64,000 nucleotides of DNA from Syntrophaceae bacterium (GTDB taxonomy: Bacteria; Desulfobacterota; Syntrophia; Syntrophales; Smithellaceae), in NCBI GenBank assembly GCA_018056765.1, contig JAGPFA010000015.1:1-64000 (forward strand), read 5' to 3'. Each line of letters begins with the position of its first letter. Position 1 is the first letter of the stretch. This document shows positions 26,679 through 35,203 of the stretch, piece by piece. Below the pieces are notes generated by a model. The model did no database searches and was not told where the DNA came from. It saw nothing but the letters and a program-made list of their open reading frames with translations. Position numbers and translations under genes: made by a program.

Positions 26679-27737
26679 ATGAAGCTTTACGACTATACGG
26701 GGGTTATTCATTTTCACTCGTCGCTGTCTTTTGACGGCCACTCCCCCATCGAGGATATTTTACGGGCGGCGGAAAAAAACGGTATCGATTTTCTGATGCT
26801 CACGGATCATGACCACCTTAAGGCAAGAGAAGAAGGATGGGAAGGATGGCAGGGAAAAACCCTGCTCATCGTCGGCGAAGAAATCGCTCCCCGCTACAAT
26901 CATTATCTCGCCTTTAATATTAAAGAACCTGTCGTCTCCCACGATGGCCGCACCGCGAACTCTCCCCAGAAATATATGGACGAGGTTCGCCGCCAGGGTG
27001 GCATCGGCTTTATCGCCCATCCAGACCATCAGGGAACCAAATTGTTTCACGTGAAACAATACAACTGGAAGGACTGGGAGGTGAGCGGTTATGCGGGGAT
27101 CAGCATCTGGGACTTTATGACCGACTGGCAGAGCTCTCTCTCCAGTTACCGCCGTGCCTTTTTTTCCTTCCTTTTTCCCGCTCACTTCCTGAAAGGCCCC
27201 CGCCGCGTGACGCTGGAAAGATGGGACACCTTGAATCAGACAAATAAAGTAGTCGGCATAGGAGAGCTTGACAACCACGCGAGCACTAAAAAAATCGGCA
27301 TCTTTAATATTGTCGCCTTTCCCTTCGAGCAAGCGTTTCGCTTTGTCTGCACACATATCCTGACTAAAGAACCTTTCAGCATGGATAAAGACAAAGACAT
27401 CCGCCTCGTTTATGACTCTCTATTACGGGGCCGCTGTTATTTTTCGCTGGAATACTTCCACAAAGCCAGAGGATTTCAGTTCCTGATCGAACATAACGGT
27501 GATAAATTTTGCATGGGGGATTCACTGAAGCTTTCCGGAAGCGCCCGTATTTTCGTCTCCTGCCCTAAAAAAGCCAATATCCGCGTCCTGCGTAACGGAT
27601 CTGTCGTGCAGCAGGCGACTGCCGGCAATTTAATTCTGCCGGTCGAAGAGCCAGGCGTTTACCGTGTCGAGGTTTATCTGAAAGCCGCCTGCAAATATCG
27701 TCCCTGGATTTTCTCGAATCCTATTTTTGTAAACTGA
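26679..27737 (+). CDS. PHP-domain metal-dependent phosphoesterase family protein
   Basis: The 352-residue protein has the four PHP metal-binding motifs in order: IHFHSSLS (residue 10), LTDHDHL (about 42), GEEI (about 66) and AHPDH (about 113), followed by GELDNHA (about 196). PHP proteins hydrolyse phosphoesters with two or three metal ions. The C-terminal 80 residues form a beta-rich domain (SGSARIFVSCP...YRVEVYL) that may bind substrate. Substrate is unknown. A perfect parS site is embedded in the coding sequence at about residues 122-128, so the local codons are constrained by chromosome segregation as well as by protein function. Confidence 0.82.
   Translation: MKLYDYTGVIHFHSSLSFDGHSPIEDILRAAEKNGIDFLMLTDHDHLKAREEGWEGWQGKTLLIVGEEIAPRYNHYLAFNIKEPVVSHDGRTANSPQKYMDEVRRQGGIGFIAHPDHQGTKLFHVKQYNWKDWEVSGYAGISIWDFMTDWQSSLSSYRRAFFSFLFPAHFLKGPRRVTLERWDTLNQTNKVVGIGELDNHASTKKIGIFNIVAFPFEQAFRFVCTHILTKEPFSMDKDKDIRLVYDSLLRGRCYFSLEYFHKARGFQFLIEHNGDKFCMGDSLKLSGSARIFVSCPKKANIRVLRNGSVVQQATAGNLILPVEEPGVYRVEVYLKAACKYRPWIFSNPIFVN
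27041..27060. promoter_or_regulatory. parS: parS centromere site (ParB binding)
   Basis: The 20-bp sequence ATTGTTTCACGTGAAACAAT is a perfect palindrome and contains the canonical 16-bp parS TGTTTCACGTGAAACA at 27043-27058. It lies inside the PHP-domain gene, 27.8 kb from the start of dnaA. The ParB/ParA pair that would use it is encoded at 54.9-56.5 kb. I saw no other full match in the window. Confidence 0.92.
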
Positions 27738-27782
27738 CTTATGTGCAAACGTTCCTGAGAAGTCTAAACCACGCCCCTCCGT

Positions 27783-29969
27783 TTAGTCTTTTGCCTCTTC
27801 AAGCCATCGGGCATAGCGATACATTTTTGCCAGCACATTGACCGCCCGCTCGGGGCTGGGAAAAACAATCCCCTTATATTTTTGCCCTTCGATTTCAATA
27901 ACCGTACGCGTGGTTTCGTCAGTGAGCAGATATACTCCGATAACCGGTTTGTGGTACTTACCCATGATATCGGTTGTTTTGGCCACCAGTTCCCTTTCGT
28001 AGACCTTTAAAAGCTCCAGTGAGTCTTCTTTATATTTTTGGTCATAGGCTTTGTCCACGGCTATGGTGGAATCGAGCACCCCTTCTATCATTACTTTTCT
28101 GCCGATAATGCCCATGTGGATTATCGCGTCGCATTCCTCCCATTGCAGCAGCTCTTCGGTAATTGCCACATGAATGTCGGTGTTCATTTCTGCAACCAGA
28201 TCGATAGGATTGGCGTGACTCCAGAAAGAAGGAAGCCAGTGATTTATTTTATCAATAATTCTTGGCGCAAGGGGCTGGACCACCAGCCCGTTTTCATTGC
28301 ACAGATCGGAGGCAACCACCCCCCAGCCGCCGCCGAGAGTCAGGATGGCCACACGGTTCCCGCGCGGCAGGGGTAAAGACGAAAAAGCCGCAGACAGATC
28401 GAGCAGATCCATCGGCTGACCGGCCCTCACAATACCAGCCTGGGCGCAGGCGGCTTCAAACACTCTGATATTGGAAGCCATCGCGCCCGTATGACTGGCG
28501 GCAGCCGTCGCTCCTGCCTCTGTGCGCCCGCCTTTGAGAGCAATGACAGGTTTTTTCATCCCCACCCGCCTGGCCGCTTCATAGAACCTTTTGCCGTTTT
28601 TAACACTTTCCATATAAAGAACCACCGTCCGGGTGAGATCATCAACCTCAAAACCTTCCATGCAGTCTTCAATGGTAATCATCGCTTCGTTTCCCGTTCC
28701 GGCAAAAGCACGGATACCGATCCCCTCTTTTTCTGCAAATGCCAGTAGTTGAGTTCCCAGATTTCCAGACTGCGCCACAAGAGCGGTACCGCCGGGCTTT
28801 GGCCGGACATGCGTGCCGGTACAATAAAGGGAAGCGTGTGGGTTGCAAATACCCATCGTGTTCGGCCCGAGGATGAGGATACCGGCCTCGCGTGCTTTGG
28901 CAACCAGCTCATTTTGGAGCTTCTTTCCTTCCGGTCCTGTTTCACCGAACCCGGACGATATTAGAAGGACATTTTTAACGCCTTTCATTTTAAGTTCGTC
29001 AATAACCTGCATAACGCCCGCCGCCGGTATGGTAATCACCGCGAGGTCAACCGGCTCTTCAATTTCAGTTACCGAAAGGTAAACTTTCCTCCCTGCAATC
29101 TCTCCACCGCGGGGGTTTACCAGATAAACCTCCCCCTTGTAGTTTCCCGCAACTACATTACTGAACATCAGCTGCCCCCATTTGCTGAGCTCCGCCGAAG
29201 CTCCGATGAAAGCGATCGACTGCGGGTAGATCAAAGCGCCAATATCTCGGGGGTTTACCGGCACCTGCGCCGTTTGGCGTTTGGAGGTTTCTCCTAAAAC
29301 GATCAGCGCATCGACCGCCGTAACTTTGCCTTGAGGAGAAACGATCAAAGGATTGATATCGATTTCTCTGATATGAGGCACTCTCATGGCAATTTCAGAA
29401 AGACCGGTCAGCACCTTGACGAGTTCGTCCGCATCAGGGGCTGCCTCGCCGCGGAAAGCCTCCAGTAATTTCCGCCCTCGAATATCGTATATCATTGATT
29501 TTGCTACTGTTTCATCAATCGGAGCCAGCCGGAAAACAACATCCTGGAGGGCTTCCGTGAATATCCCTCCCAAACCGAACATGATCACCGGCCCGAATTC
29601 CTCGTCATAAAAGAGGCCTGCCACAAATTCTCTTTTTCCCACCAGCATCGGCTGAACCAAAAAACCTTCCAGGTCTTGTGCCGCCTCTTTTTCTATCTTT
29701 AGGGCAGCTTCCGTGAGCTCCTTTTCATTCTTTATATTGAGAATGACCAGCCCCCTCTCCGTTTTATGAGTAAGCCTGCTGCCAAGTCCCTTTAATACGG
29801 CCGGGTACGTAACACGGCTTGAGTTTCTTTTCAGTTCATCGACACTCTCAAACGTTTGCTCTTCGACAACAGGTATGCCGAATTCTTTAAGCACCTGCTT
29901 GGCCTGCGCCTCTGTCAGTGCCGTCTTGCCTTCTATTATTGCTTTTTCAATAATTTCCATATGTTTCAT
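27783..29969 (-). CDS. ADP-forming acyl-CoA synthetase (acetate-CoA ligase type), fused subunits
   Basis: This enzyme interconverts acyl-CoA, ADP and phosphate with acid, ATP and CoA; in fermenters it makes ATP from acetyl-CoA or other acyl-CoAs. The 728-residue protein has the ATP-grasp (beta) part first (residues 1-230) and the CoA-binding and succinyl-CoA-ligase-like (alpha) part after it. The motif AASHTGAMA near residue 490 holds the phosphohistidine, and AQSGNLGT and GPNTMGI are CoA-ligase motifs. Many homologues have the order alpha-beta, so this is the swapped arrangement. GGGAG lies 8 bp before the ATG. It stands alone. Confidence 0.92.
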   Translation of the reverse strand: MKHMEIIEKAIIEGKTALTEAQAKQVLKEFGIPVVEEQTFESVDELKRNSSRVTYPAVLKGLGSRLTHKTERGLVILNIKNEKELTEAALKIEKEAAQDLEGFLVQPMLVGKREFVAGLFYDEEFGPVIMFGLGGIFTEALQDVVFRLAPIDETVAKSMIYDIRGRKLLEAFRGEAAPDADELVKVLTGLSEIAMRVPHIREIDINPLIVSPQGKVTAVDALIVLGETSKRQTAQVPVNPRDIGALIYPQSIAFIGASAELSKWGQLMFSNVVAGNYKGEVYLVNPRGGEIAGRKVYLSVTEIEEPVDLAVITIPAAGVMQVIDELKMKGVKNVLLISSGFGETGPEGKKLQNELVAKAREAGILILGPNTMGICNPHASLYCTGTHVRPKPGGTALVAQSGNLGTQLLAFAEKEGIGIRAFAGTGNEAMITIEDCMEGFEVDDLTRTVVLYMESVKNGKRFYEAARRVGMKKPVIALKGGRTEAGATAAASHTGAMASNIRVFEAACAQAGIVRAGQPMDLLDLSAAFSSLPLPRGNRVAILTLGGGWGVVASDLCNENGLVVQPLAPRIIDKINHWLPSFWSHANPIDLVAEMNTDIHVAITEELLQWEECDAIIHMGIIGRKVMIEGVLDSTIAVDKAYDQKYKEDSLELLKVYERELVAKTTDIMGKYHKPVIGVYLLTDETTRTVIEIEGQKYKGIVFPSPERAVNVLAKMYRYARWLEEAKD

Positions 29970-30147
29970 TACTTTCTCCCGGATTTTTCCATTCTTCCTT
30001 TTTCACCACATAATTACTCATCCCGAGGCGAGAACAATCTTGCCCCGAGATAAAACGAAAACGATTTTTTGTACCTACCTGCTTCTCATTTTGGCACAAC
30101 TTTGTTTATGACTTTAAAACCATGTGTAACGTCAAATATCCCTCTCG

Positions 30148-30921
30148 TCATTTCTGGCACTCCTGGCAATAGTAAGTGCCCCGGCCCAAGTGTTTCACAC
30201 GTATGATACTGCCCCCGCAACGGAAACATTTATGTCCTGCCCGCCCGTAAACTTTCAGCTCATGCTGATTCTCGCCCGGTCTGCCGTATAAATCTCGCCA
30301 GTCGGAAATGGATGTCCCCCGCTTTTGAATTCCCTTTTTCAAAATGCGCCGTCCTAAAGTGAAAATCTCCCTCCACTGGCCGCGCGTAAGTCTATCCGCT
30401 CTTGTCTGCGGCATAATACCGGCCGCGTGCAGAATTTCACAGGCGTAAATGTTTCCTATTCCTGCCACTGCCTGCGCATCCATAAGCAAAGCTTTAACGC
30501 TCACCTTCCTCCGTGAGTGGCGGAGCATAAATTCATCGAGACTGAAACTCTCCATCAGGTCGTTGGTGTCTGCCCCGACGGGGGTCTCCTCTACCGTGAC
30601 CGTCGCAAAACGCCGCGGATCGATCAAATCAAGATTCCTTCCCGTCAGCTCCAGGCGCATCCGGCTGTGAGGAAGGATTTCCTTACTTGAATTTAGTAAA
30701 AATCTTCCTGTCATACGCAGGTGGACAACGACACTTTTTGAATGATCGAGCACGAACAAAATATTTTTGCCCCGGCGTCTTACCCGTCTGATGACACTTC
30801 CTGCGATATTCTCCCTGCCCGCCAGCTTTGGGTCATAAATATGCACTGCATTAATCACCTCACCGGCAATGCTTTCCTGCAACTGGCGGCAAAGAGTTTC
30901 GACTTCGGGCAGCTCCGGCAC
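30148..30921 (-). CDS. mutM: formamidopyrimidine-DNA glycosylase
   Basis: MutM (Fpg) excises 8-oxoguanine and formamidopyrimidines and nicks the abasic site. The 257-residue protein begins MPELPEVE, so after Met removal the catalytic Pro and the Glu are in place. It has the helix-two-turn-helix motif with AVAGIGNIYACEILHAAGI, the conserved Lys in HLRMTGRF, and a C-terminal zinc finger of the pattern CFRCG-x16-CQEC. All catalytic residues are present. It is divergent from the aminomutase operon. Confidence 0.97.
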   Translation of the reverse strand: MPELPEVETLCRQLQESIAGEVINAVHIYDPKLAGRENIAGSVIRRVRRRGKNILFVLDHSKSVVVHLRMTGRFLLNSSKEILPHSRMRLELTGRNLDLIDPRRFATVTVEETPVGADTNDLMESFSLDEFMLRHSRRKVSVKALLMDAQAVAGIGNIYACEILHAAGIMPQTRADRLTRGQWREIFTLGRRILKKGIQKRGTSISDWRDLYGRPGENQHELKVYGRAGHKCFRCGGSIIRVKHLGRGTYYCQECQK

Positions 30922-31146
30922 TCTTTAGCTTCCTTCCCTGATTCTTCTCAGCCCTGCTTTTGAAAGACCATTTTGTTTTTGTCAGGCGAACATCGGGGAC
31001 ATGTTCTTTTTTATTCTATCTCATCAGCTGATCACATGCAATATTTTCGATGAGCTTTTGCCGCATGAGGGGCAGCCCGCGGCGGCCCGAGGCAAAAAAA
31101 AACGACTCATTAAGAGAAAATTCTTTTTGAAAGCATCAAATATTTG

Positions 31147-31174
31147 TTGACAAATTTTTTTGCGTGCGTAAATT
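31147..31174 (+). promoter_or_regulatory. predicted sigma-70 promoter of the aminomutase operon
   Basis: TTGACA (31147-31152) matches the -35 consensus exactly and is followed, after 16 bp, by TAAATT (31169-31174), four of six matches to the -10 box. It lies 54 bp before the aminomutase start. The surrounding 306-bp gap between mutM and this gene holds nothing else I can identify. Confidence 0.55.
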
Positions 31175-31227
31175 CACATCAATGCGTACAGATCGCAAAT
31201 AATAAGGATAATCATAAAGGAGCGCCC

Positions 31228-32538
31228 ATGGAAAACGACTCACTGTTCGGCGACGATACCGAACCTCCCGGCCCTTCAGTTGAAATTGTTTCCTCTGCAA
31301 GCGAGGCTGCATCTATTTTTTTAGACTCCCCGGCAGAGGCATTACCCGTTGTTTCCAAAGTAAAACCCCAACGTCAGTATTTTCCTTTTAAAGATTCCCT
31401 CCGCGCAAAATTATTCCGCCAAAAGCACTATCCCGATATCAGCCGCCTGGAGTGGTTTGACTGGCGATGGCAGTTCCAAAATGCCATCCGCGATGTTGAA
31501 ACTCTGGGCTCAATCATTCGTCTGTCCGACAATGAGCGCCAGGCAATGATACAGCCATCGTACGGTCTTCCTGTGGCCATTACACCCTACTATGCAAGTC
31601 TGCTTTCGGTAGATAACGAGGCCTCGCCTCTGCGCCGGACGGTTGTGCCTGTTGTCGATGAGTGCCTGTACACAAAAGGCGAAGAGGAGGACCCTCTCGG
31701 CGAAGACGCGGACTCGCCCGTACCCGGCCTGGTGCACCGTTACCCGGATCGCGTCCTTTTTTTAGTCACGGATCTGTGCTCGACATATTGCCGCTACTGT
31801 ACACGCTCTCGTATTTTCGGCCGACGGCATCAGTGTTTTGTTGACCTGGAAAAATGGGAAAACGCTCTTTCTTATATCGAAGCCAATCCTAATATCCGCG
31901 ATGTGCTGCTCTCCGGCGGCGACCCGCTTGTCTTGTCCGATGACCGTCTGGAATGGTTGCTTTGCCGACTAAAGAAAATCAGACACGTCGAACTGATCCG
32001 TATCGGCACGAAGGTGCCGGCCGTGCTTCCCCAGCGGATCACGCCTGCACTGGTGGCCATGCTGAAGAAATATCACCCTCTTTGGATGAGTATCCACGTC
32101 ACTCACCCTGATGAGCTGACCCCGGAAATGAGCGCGGCCTGCATCCGTCTGGCCGACGCCGGAATACCACTGGGCAGTCAAACCGTTCTCCTGACCGGTA
32201 TCAATGACTCTGTCGCAACGATGACCCGTCTGGTGCACGGTCTTTTACAGATCCGCGTGCGCCCCTACTACCTGTATCAGTGCGACCCGATTGCCGGCTC
32301 CTCTCATTTCCGCACACCAATCAGCAAGGGGCTGGAAATCATCCAGGGTCTGCGCGGCCACACCACCGGCTATGCTGTGCCCACCTATGTGGTTGACGCA
32401 CCCGGCGGAGGCGGAAAAATCCCACTGCTGCCCGAATACGTCGCCGGCCGGGACAAAGACGGTCTGATCCTGCGTAACTATGAGGGTAATATCTTCCGCT
32501 ACCCGGATAACCACGCCGCCGCGAAAGACATTCACTAG
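31228..32538 (+). CDS. lysine 2,3-aminomutase-like radical SAM enzyme (KamA family)
   Basis: The family moves the alpha-amino group of an amino acid to the beta position using SAM, a [4Fe-4S] cluster and PLP. In this 436-residue protein the cluster motif is Cys184, Cys188, Cys191, and PLP Lys397 is in DAPGGGGK. The two residues that bind the lysine side chain in the Clostridium subterminale enzyme, Asp293 and Asp330, are Asp353 and Asp390 here at a constant offset of 60. That predicts L-lysine to beta-lysine. The zinc-site Cys268 is Ser328 and the C-terminal Cys cluster is absent. AAGGAG sets the start; 28 upstream codons are excluded. First gene of a four-gene operon. Confidence 0.88.
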   Translation: MENDSLFGDDTEPPGPSVEIVSSASEAASIFLDSPAEALPVVSKVKPQRQYFPFKDSLRAKLFRQKHYPDISRLEWFDWRWQFQNAIRDVETLGSIIRLSDNERQAMIQPSYGLPVAITPYYASLLSVDNEASPLRRTVVPVVDECLYTKGEEEDPLGEDADSPVPGLVHRYPDRVLFLVTDLCSTYCRYCTRSRIFGRRHQCFVDLEKWENALSYIEANPNIRDVLLSGGDPLVLSDDRLEWLLCRLKKIRHVELIRIGTKVPAVLPQRITPALVAMLKKYHPLWMSIHVTHPDELTPEMSAACIRLADAGIPLGSQTVLLTGINDSVATMTRLVHGLLQIRVRPYYLYQCDPIAGSSHFRTPISKGLEIIQGLRGHTTGYAVPTYVVDAPGGGGKIPLLPEYVAGRDKDGLILRNYEGNIFRYPDNHAAAKDIH

Positions 32539-32542
32539 CATC

Positions 32543-33586
32543 ATGTCCGCCGCACACACAAACACAAAACGCGCTCACCGGGAACTCATCATCGGCCTGA
32601 CATATGACCTGCGTGACGATTACCTGCGCGAAGGCTACTCTCCGGAAGAAACTGCCGAATTCGACAAGCTCGATACCATTTGGGCGATTGAAAATGTCAT
32701 CGCACAAAACGGTTTCGGCACTGATCGTATCGGCAATGTCAAAGACCTCACGCTCCGCCTTGCCGGAGGCGATCGCTGGGATCTGATCTTCAACATTGCC
32801 GAAGGGCTTCACGGATTCGGCCGTGAGGCACAAGTGCCGGCTCTTCTGGACGCCTTTTCCATTCCCTACACCTTTTCCGATGCGCTGGGTCACAGTATTG
32901 CCCTGCACAAGGCAATGGCCAAGCATATCGTTCGCGACCTGGGCATCCCCACACCGGACTTCGCCGTTGTCGCCTCCTTGGCGGACATTGACCGGGTGAA
33001 CCTGCCTTATCCTCTTTTCGCCAAGCCTGTGGCGGAGGGCACAGGAAAGGGAATAACGTCGCGCTCAAAAATCGACAACGAGCAGGACTTAAGAGAAATC
33101 TGTCTGCATCTTATGGAGACCTTTTCTCAGCCGGTACTGGTTGAAACTTTTCTGCCGGGCCGGGAATTCACGGTAGGCATTGTCGGCTCGGGGAAGAAAG
33201 CACGGGCCCTCGGGGCGATGGAAGTCATTCTCAATTCGTCCGCAGAACCGCACGCCTATTCCTACGACAACAAGGAACATTATGAAAACCTCGTCAGATA
33301 CATTCTTCGGGAGGATCGGGAAGCACGTGAGGCAATGGAGGTCTCTCTTGCCGTCTGGCGCGGCCTGGATTTGCTGGACGCAGGCAGGGTTGATGTACGC
33401 TCTGATCAGAACGGACGAGTACATTTTATTGAAGTCAATTCTCTGGCCGGCCTTAACCCGGAGCGCTCCGACCTTCCCATACTGTGCGGCCTGGCCGGCA
33501 TTCCCTACGCCCGGCTCATCACGGAAATCCTGAACTCGGCACTGTTGCGCGCCGGTATTATCAAAGACAATCTGACAACAACCTGA
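32543..33586 (+). CDS. D-Ala-D-Ala-ligase-like ATP-grasp enzyme (first of two)
   Basis: This 347-residue ATP-grasp protein would join a carboxylate to an amine through an acyl-phosphate. Motifs match the D-alanine-D-alanine ligase group: ATP-binding lysine in PLFAKPVAEGTGKG, VETFLPGREFTVGIVG, and the metal-binding EVNSLAGLNP near the C-terminus. The N-terminal domain (ELIIGLTYDLRDDYL) differs from cell-wall Ddl, so another substrate is likely. It starts 4 bp after the aminomutase stop; a start inside that gene is possible but less likely. No mur or cell-division genes are near. Inference: ligation of the beta-amino acid made by the first gene. Confidence 0.82.
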   Translation: MSAAHTNTKRAHRELIIGLTYDLRDDYLREGYSPEETAEFDKLDTIWAIENVIAQNGFGTDRIGNVKDLTLRLAGGDRWDLIFNIAEGLHGFGREAQVPALLDAFSIPYTFSDALGHSIALHKAMAKHIVRDLGIPTPDFAVVASLADIDRVNLPYPLFAKPVAEGTGKGITSRSKIDNEQDLREICLHLMETFSQPVLVETFLPGREFTVGIVGSGKKARALGAMEVILNSSAEPHAYSYDNKEHYENLVRYILREDREAREAMEVSLAVWRGLDLLDAGRVDVRSDQNGRVHFIEVNSLAGLNPERSDLPILCGLAGIPYARLITEILNSALLRAGIIKDNLTTT

Positions 33587-33602
33587 CGACCGGTAATCAT
33601 CT

Positions 33603-34586
33603 ATGAAAAAAATTGTCCTCCTCCATACGGATGTGGCGCCGGATGCGCCAGAAGATGAGCTTGACTGTCTCAGGCAGGCCCGGACTGTTTCGGAAACTCT
33701 CAACGCCGTAGGCTATGATACAATCTTGATGCCGTTTGTCCCGGATTTGGGGCACAACATGGATACGCTGCGCCAAACCGACCCCGTCGCGGTTTTTAAC
33801 CTGGTGGAAACTGTTGCGGGTAAGGGAAGCCTCGTCTATCTGGCTCCTGCATTACTCGATATACTGAATCTTCCCTATACAGGATGCCGCACGGACGCAA
33901 TGTATCTTACCTCCAACAAACCGCTGGCCAAAAAGATGATGCATCAGTCGGGTGTCGCCACACCTTCGTGGATCTGTGAAAACGGTTCTCTTCAAGGCAT
34001 CCCTCAATCGGACACCTTCATTATTAAAGCATGCTGGGAGGAAGCATCGGTGGGGCTGGATGAGAGTTGCGTCATTGACTACACGGGACCTGACAATCTT
34101 ACCCTGGCCATACAAAGGAAAAAACGCCAGACCGGTATTGGCTGGTTTGCGGAAGAATACATCGACGGCCGGGAATTCAATATCGGCCTGCTGGCGGGAG
34201 ACACAGGACTCATCGTCCTGCCCGCGGCGGAAATCCTTTTTGTTGATTACCCACGAGAAAAACCTAAAATTCTTGATTACCGCTCCAAGTGGGTCGAAGG
34301 CTCCTTCGAGTATGAGCATACAGTCCGCACATTTGATTTCGAGCGGCGCGACGAGAAGCTCATCTCCAGCCTGCGCGAGATTGCTCTCCGGTGCTGGGAG
34401 TTATTTGGTTTGCGCGGCTACGCACGTGTCGACTTTCGTGTGGACTCAAACGGCTTCCCCTGGGTGCTGGAAGTTAACGCCAACCCCTGCCTGTCACCGG
34501 ACGCCGGCTTTGCCGCCGCCCTGGAACGGGCGGAAATACCCTATCACAGGGCAATAGAGGCAATGATTCATGATGCTTTTAAATAA
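33603..34586 (+). CDS. D-Ala-D-Ala-ligase-like ATP-grasp enzyme (second of two)
   Basis: The second ATP-grasp protein (327 residues) is only distantly similar to the first. It has an N-terminal domain ending in FNLVETVAGKGSL, the ATP site TFIIKACWEEASVGLDES, EEYIDGREFNIGLLAG, and the metal site LEVNANPCLSP. Cell-wall Ddl has EVNTxPG at that place; Asn-Ala-Asn-Pro-Cys points to a different substrate. It starts 16 bp after the first ATP-grasp gene and overlaps the acetyltransferase gene by 17 bp, so the four genes are probably co-translated. Two ligases in series suggest a product with two amide or peptide bonds. Confidence 0.82.
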   Translation: MKKIVLLHTDVAPDAPEDELDCLRQARTVSETLNAVGYDTILMPFVPDLGHNMDTLRQTDPVAVFNLVETVAGKGSLVYLAPALLDILNLPYTGCRTDAMYLTSNKPLAKKMMHQSGVATPSWICENGSLQGIPQSDTFIIKACWEEASVGLDESCVIDYTGPDNLTLAIQRKKRQTGIGWFAEEYIDGREFNIGLLAGDTGLIVLPAAEILFVDYPREKPKILDYRSKWVEGSFEYEHTVRTFDFERRDEKLISSLREIALRCWELFGLRGYARVDFRVDSNGFPWVLEVNANPCLSPDAGFAAALERAEIPYHRAIEAMIHDAFK

Positions 34587-35082
34587 TGAAATGAATTCTA
34601 TAAGCTATCGCCAGGAAATTCGCCCGTCAGACCCGGAAGCGGTTTTGCAAATCGTCCGCTCCAGCGGTTTTTTCTCGTCCGCGGAGGTCGAAGTCGCCCA
34701 TGAGCTTGTCTGCGACGGACTCGCCAACGCACAGAGTAGCTCTTACCGGTTTTTGTTTGCACAGTACCGCAAAGTAGTCGTGGGCTACACCTGCTATGGG
34801 TTGATCCCGGCAACGGCCGGCAGCTATGATCTTTACTGGATCGCCGTTACAGACCAGATGCGCGGCCGGGGACTGGGGAAAAACCTGCTTCAAAAAACGG
34901 AAAATCTGATCAGGGGAGTCGAGGGCAGGCGACTTTACGCGGAAACATCGTCACGTGATTTGTACCTGCCGACCAGGCTCTTCTACGAAAAGTCCCACTA
35001 CCTGCGCGAGGCTGTTCTGGTTGATTTCTACGCTCCGGGCGACAGTAAGATCATTTATTCCAAGTTTTTAAATGACAAATAA
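34570..35082 (+). CDS. GNAT N-acetyltransferase of the aminomutase operon
   Basis: This 170-residue GNAT protein closes the operon. The acetyl-CoA loop is DQMRGRGLGKNLLQKTEN (about residues 95-112), followed by YAETSSRD and FYEKSHY, typical of small-molecule or peptide N-acetyltransferases. It could cap an amino group on the operon product; it is shorter than the known beta-lysine N6-acetyltransferase AblB (about 270 residues). An AT-rich inverted repeat with T7 lies after the stop and may terminate transcription. A second in-frame start lies at 34591. Confidence 0.82.
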   Translation: MMLLNNEMNSISYRQEIRPSDPEAVLQIVRSSGFFSSAEVEVAHELVCDGLANAQSSSYRFLFAQYRKVVVGYTCYGLIPATAGSYDLYWIAVTDQMRGRGLGKNLLQKTENLIRGVEGRRLYAETSSRDLYLPTRLFYEKSHYLREAVLVDFYAPGDSKIIYSKFLNDK

Positions 35083-35203
35083 ATATAATTATTTATCTGT
35101 TTTTTTGTTTTAAAACCTTGCAATTTGACTAAGAATTGGCTACAGGTTCGCTGGCTTTAGTCAATGTAGTTTTATACTCACAGGAACGAAGGAGGTCAAA
35201 TCC

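Noticed and set aside
30186-30205. Possible second parS (TGTTTCAC followed by ACGTATGA)
   Set aside because: Only the left half matches the consensus; the right half is not palindromic.
31228-32538. Annotation of the aminomutase as EpmB (EF-P beta-lysylation)
   Set aside because: The length, retention of both lysine-binding Asp residues and linkage to ATP-grasp and GNAT genes rather than to epmA or efp speak against it.
32543-34586. Annotation of the two ATP-grasp genes as cell-wall D-Ala-D-Ala ligases
   Set aside because: There are no mur/fts neighbours, the N-terminal domains are divergent, and the terminal EVN motifs differ from Ddl; two copies in an aminomutase operon suggest another role.
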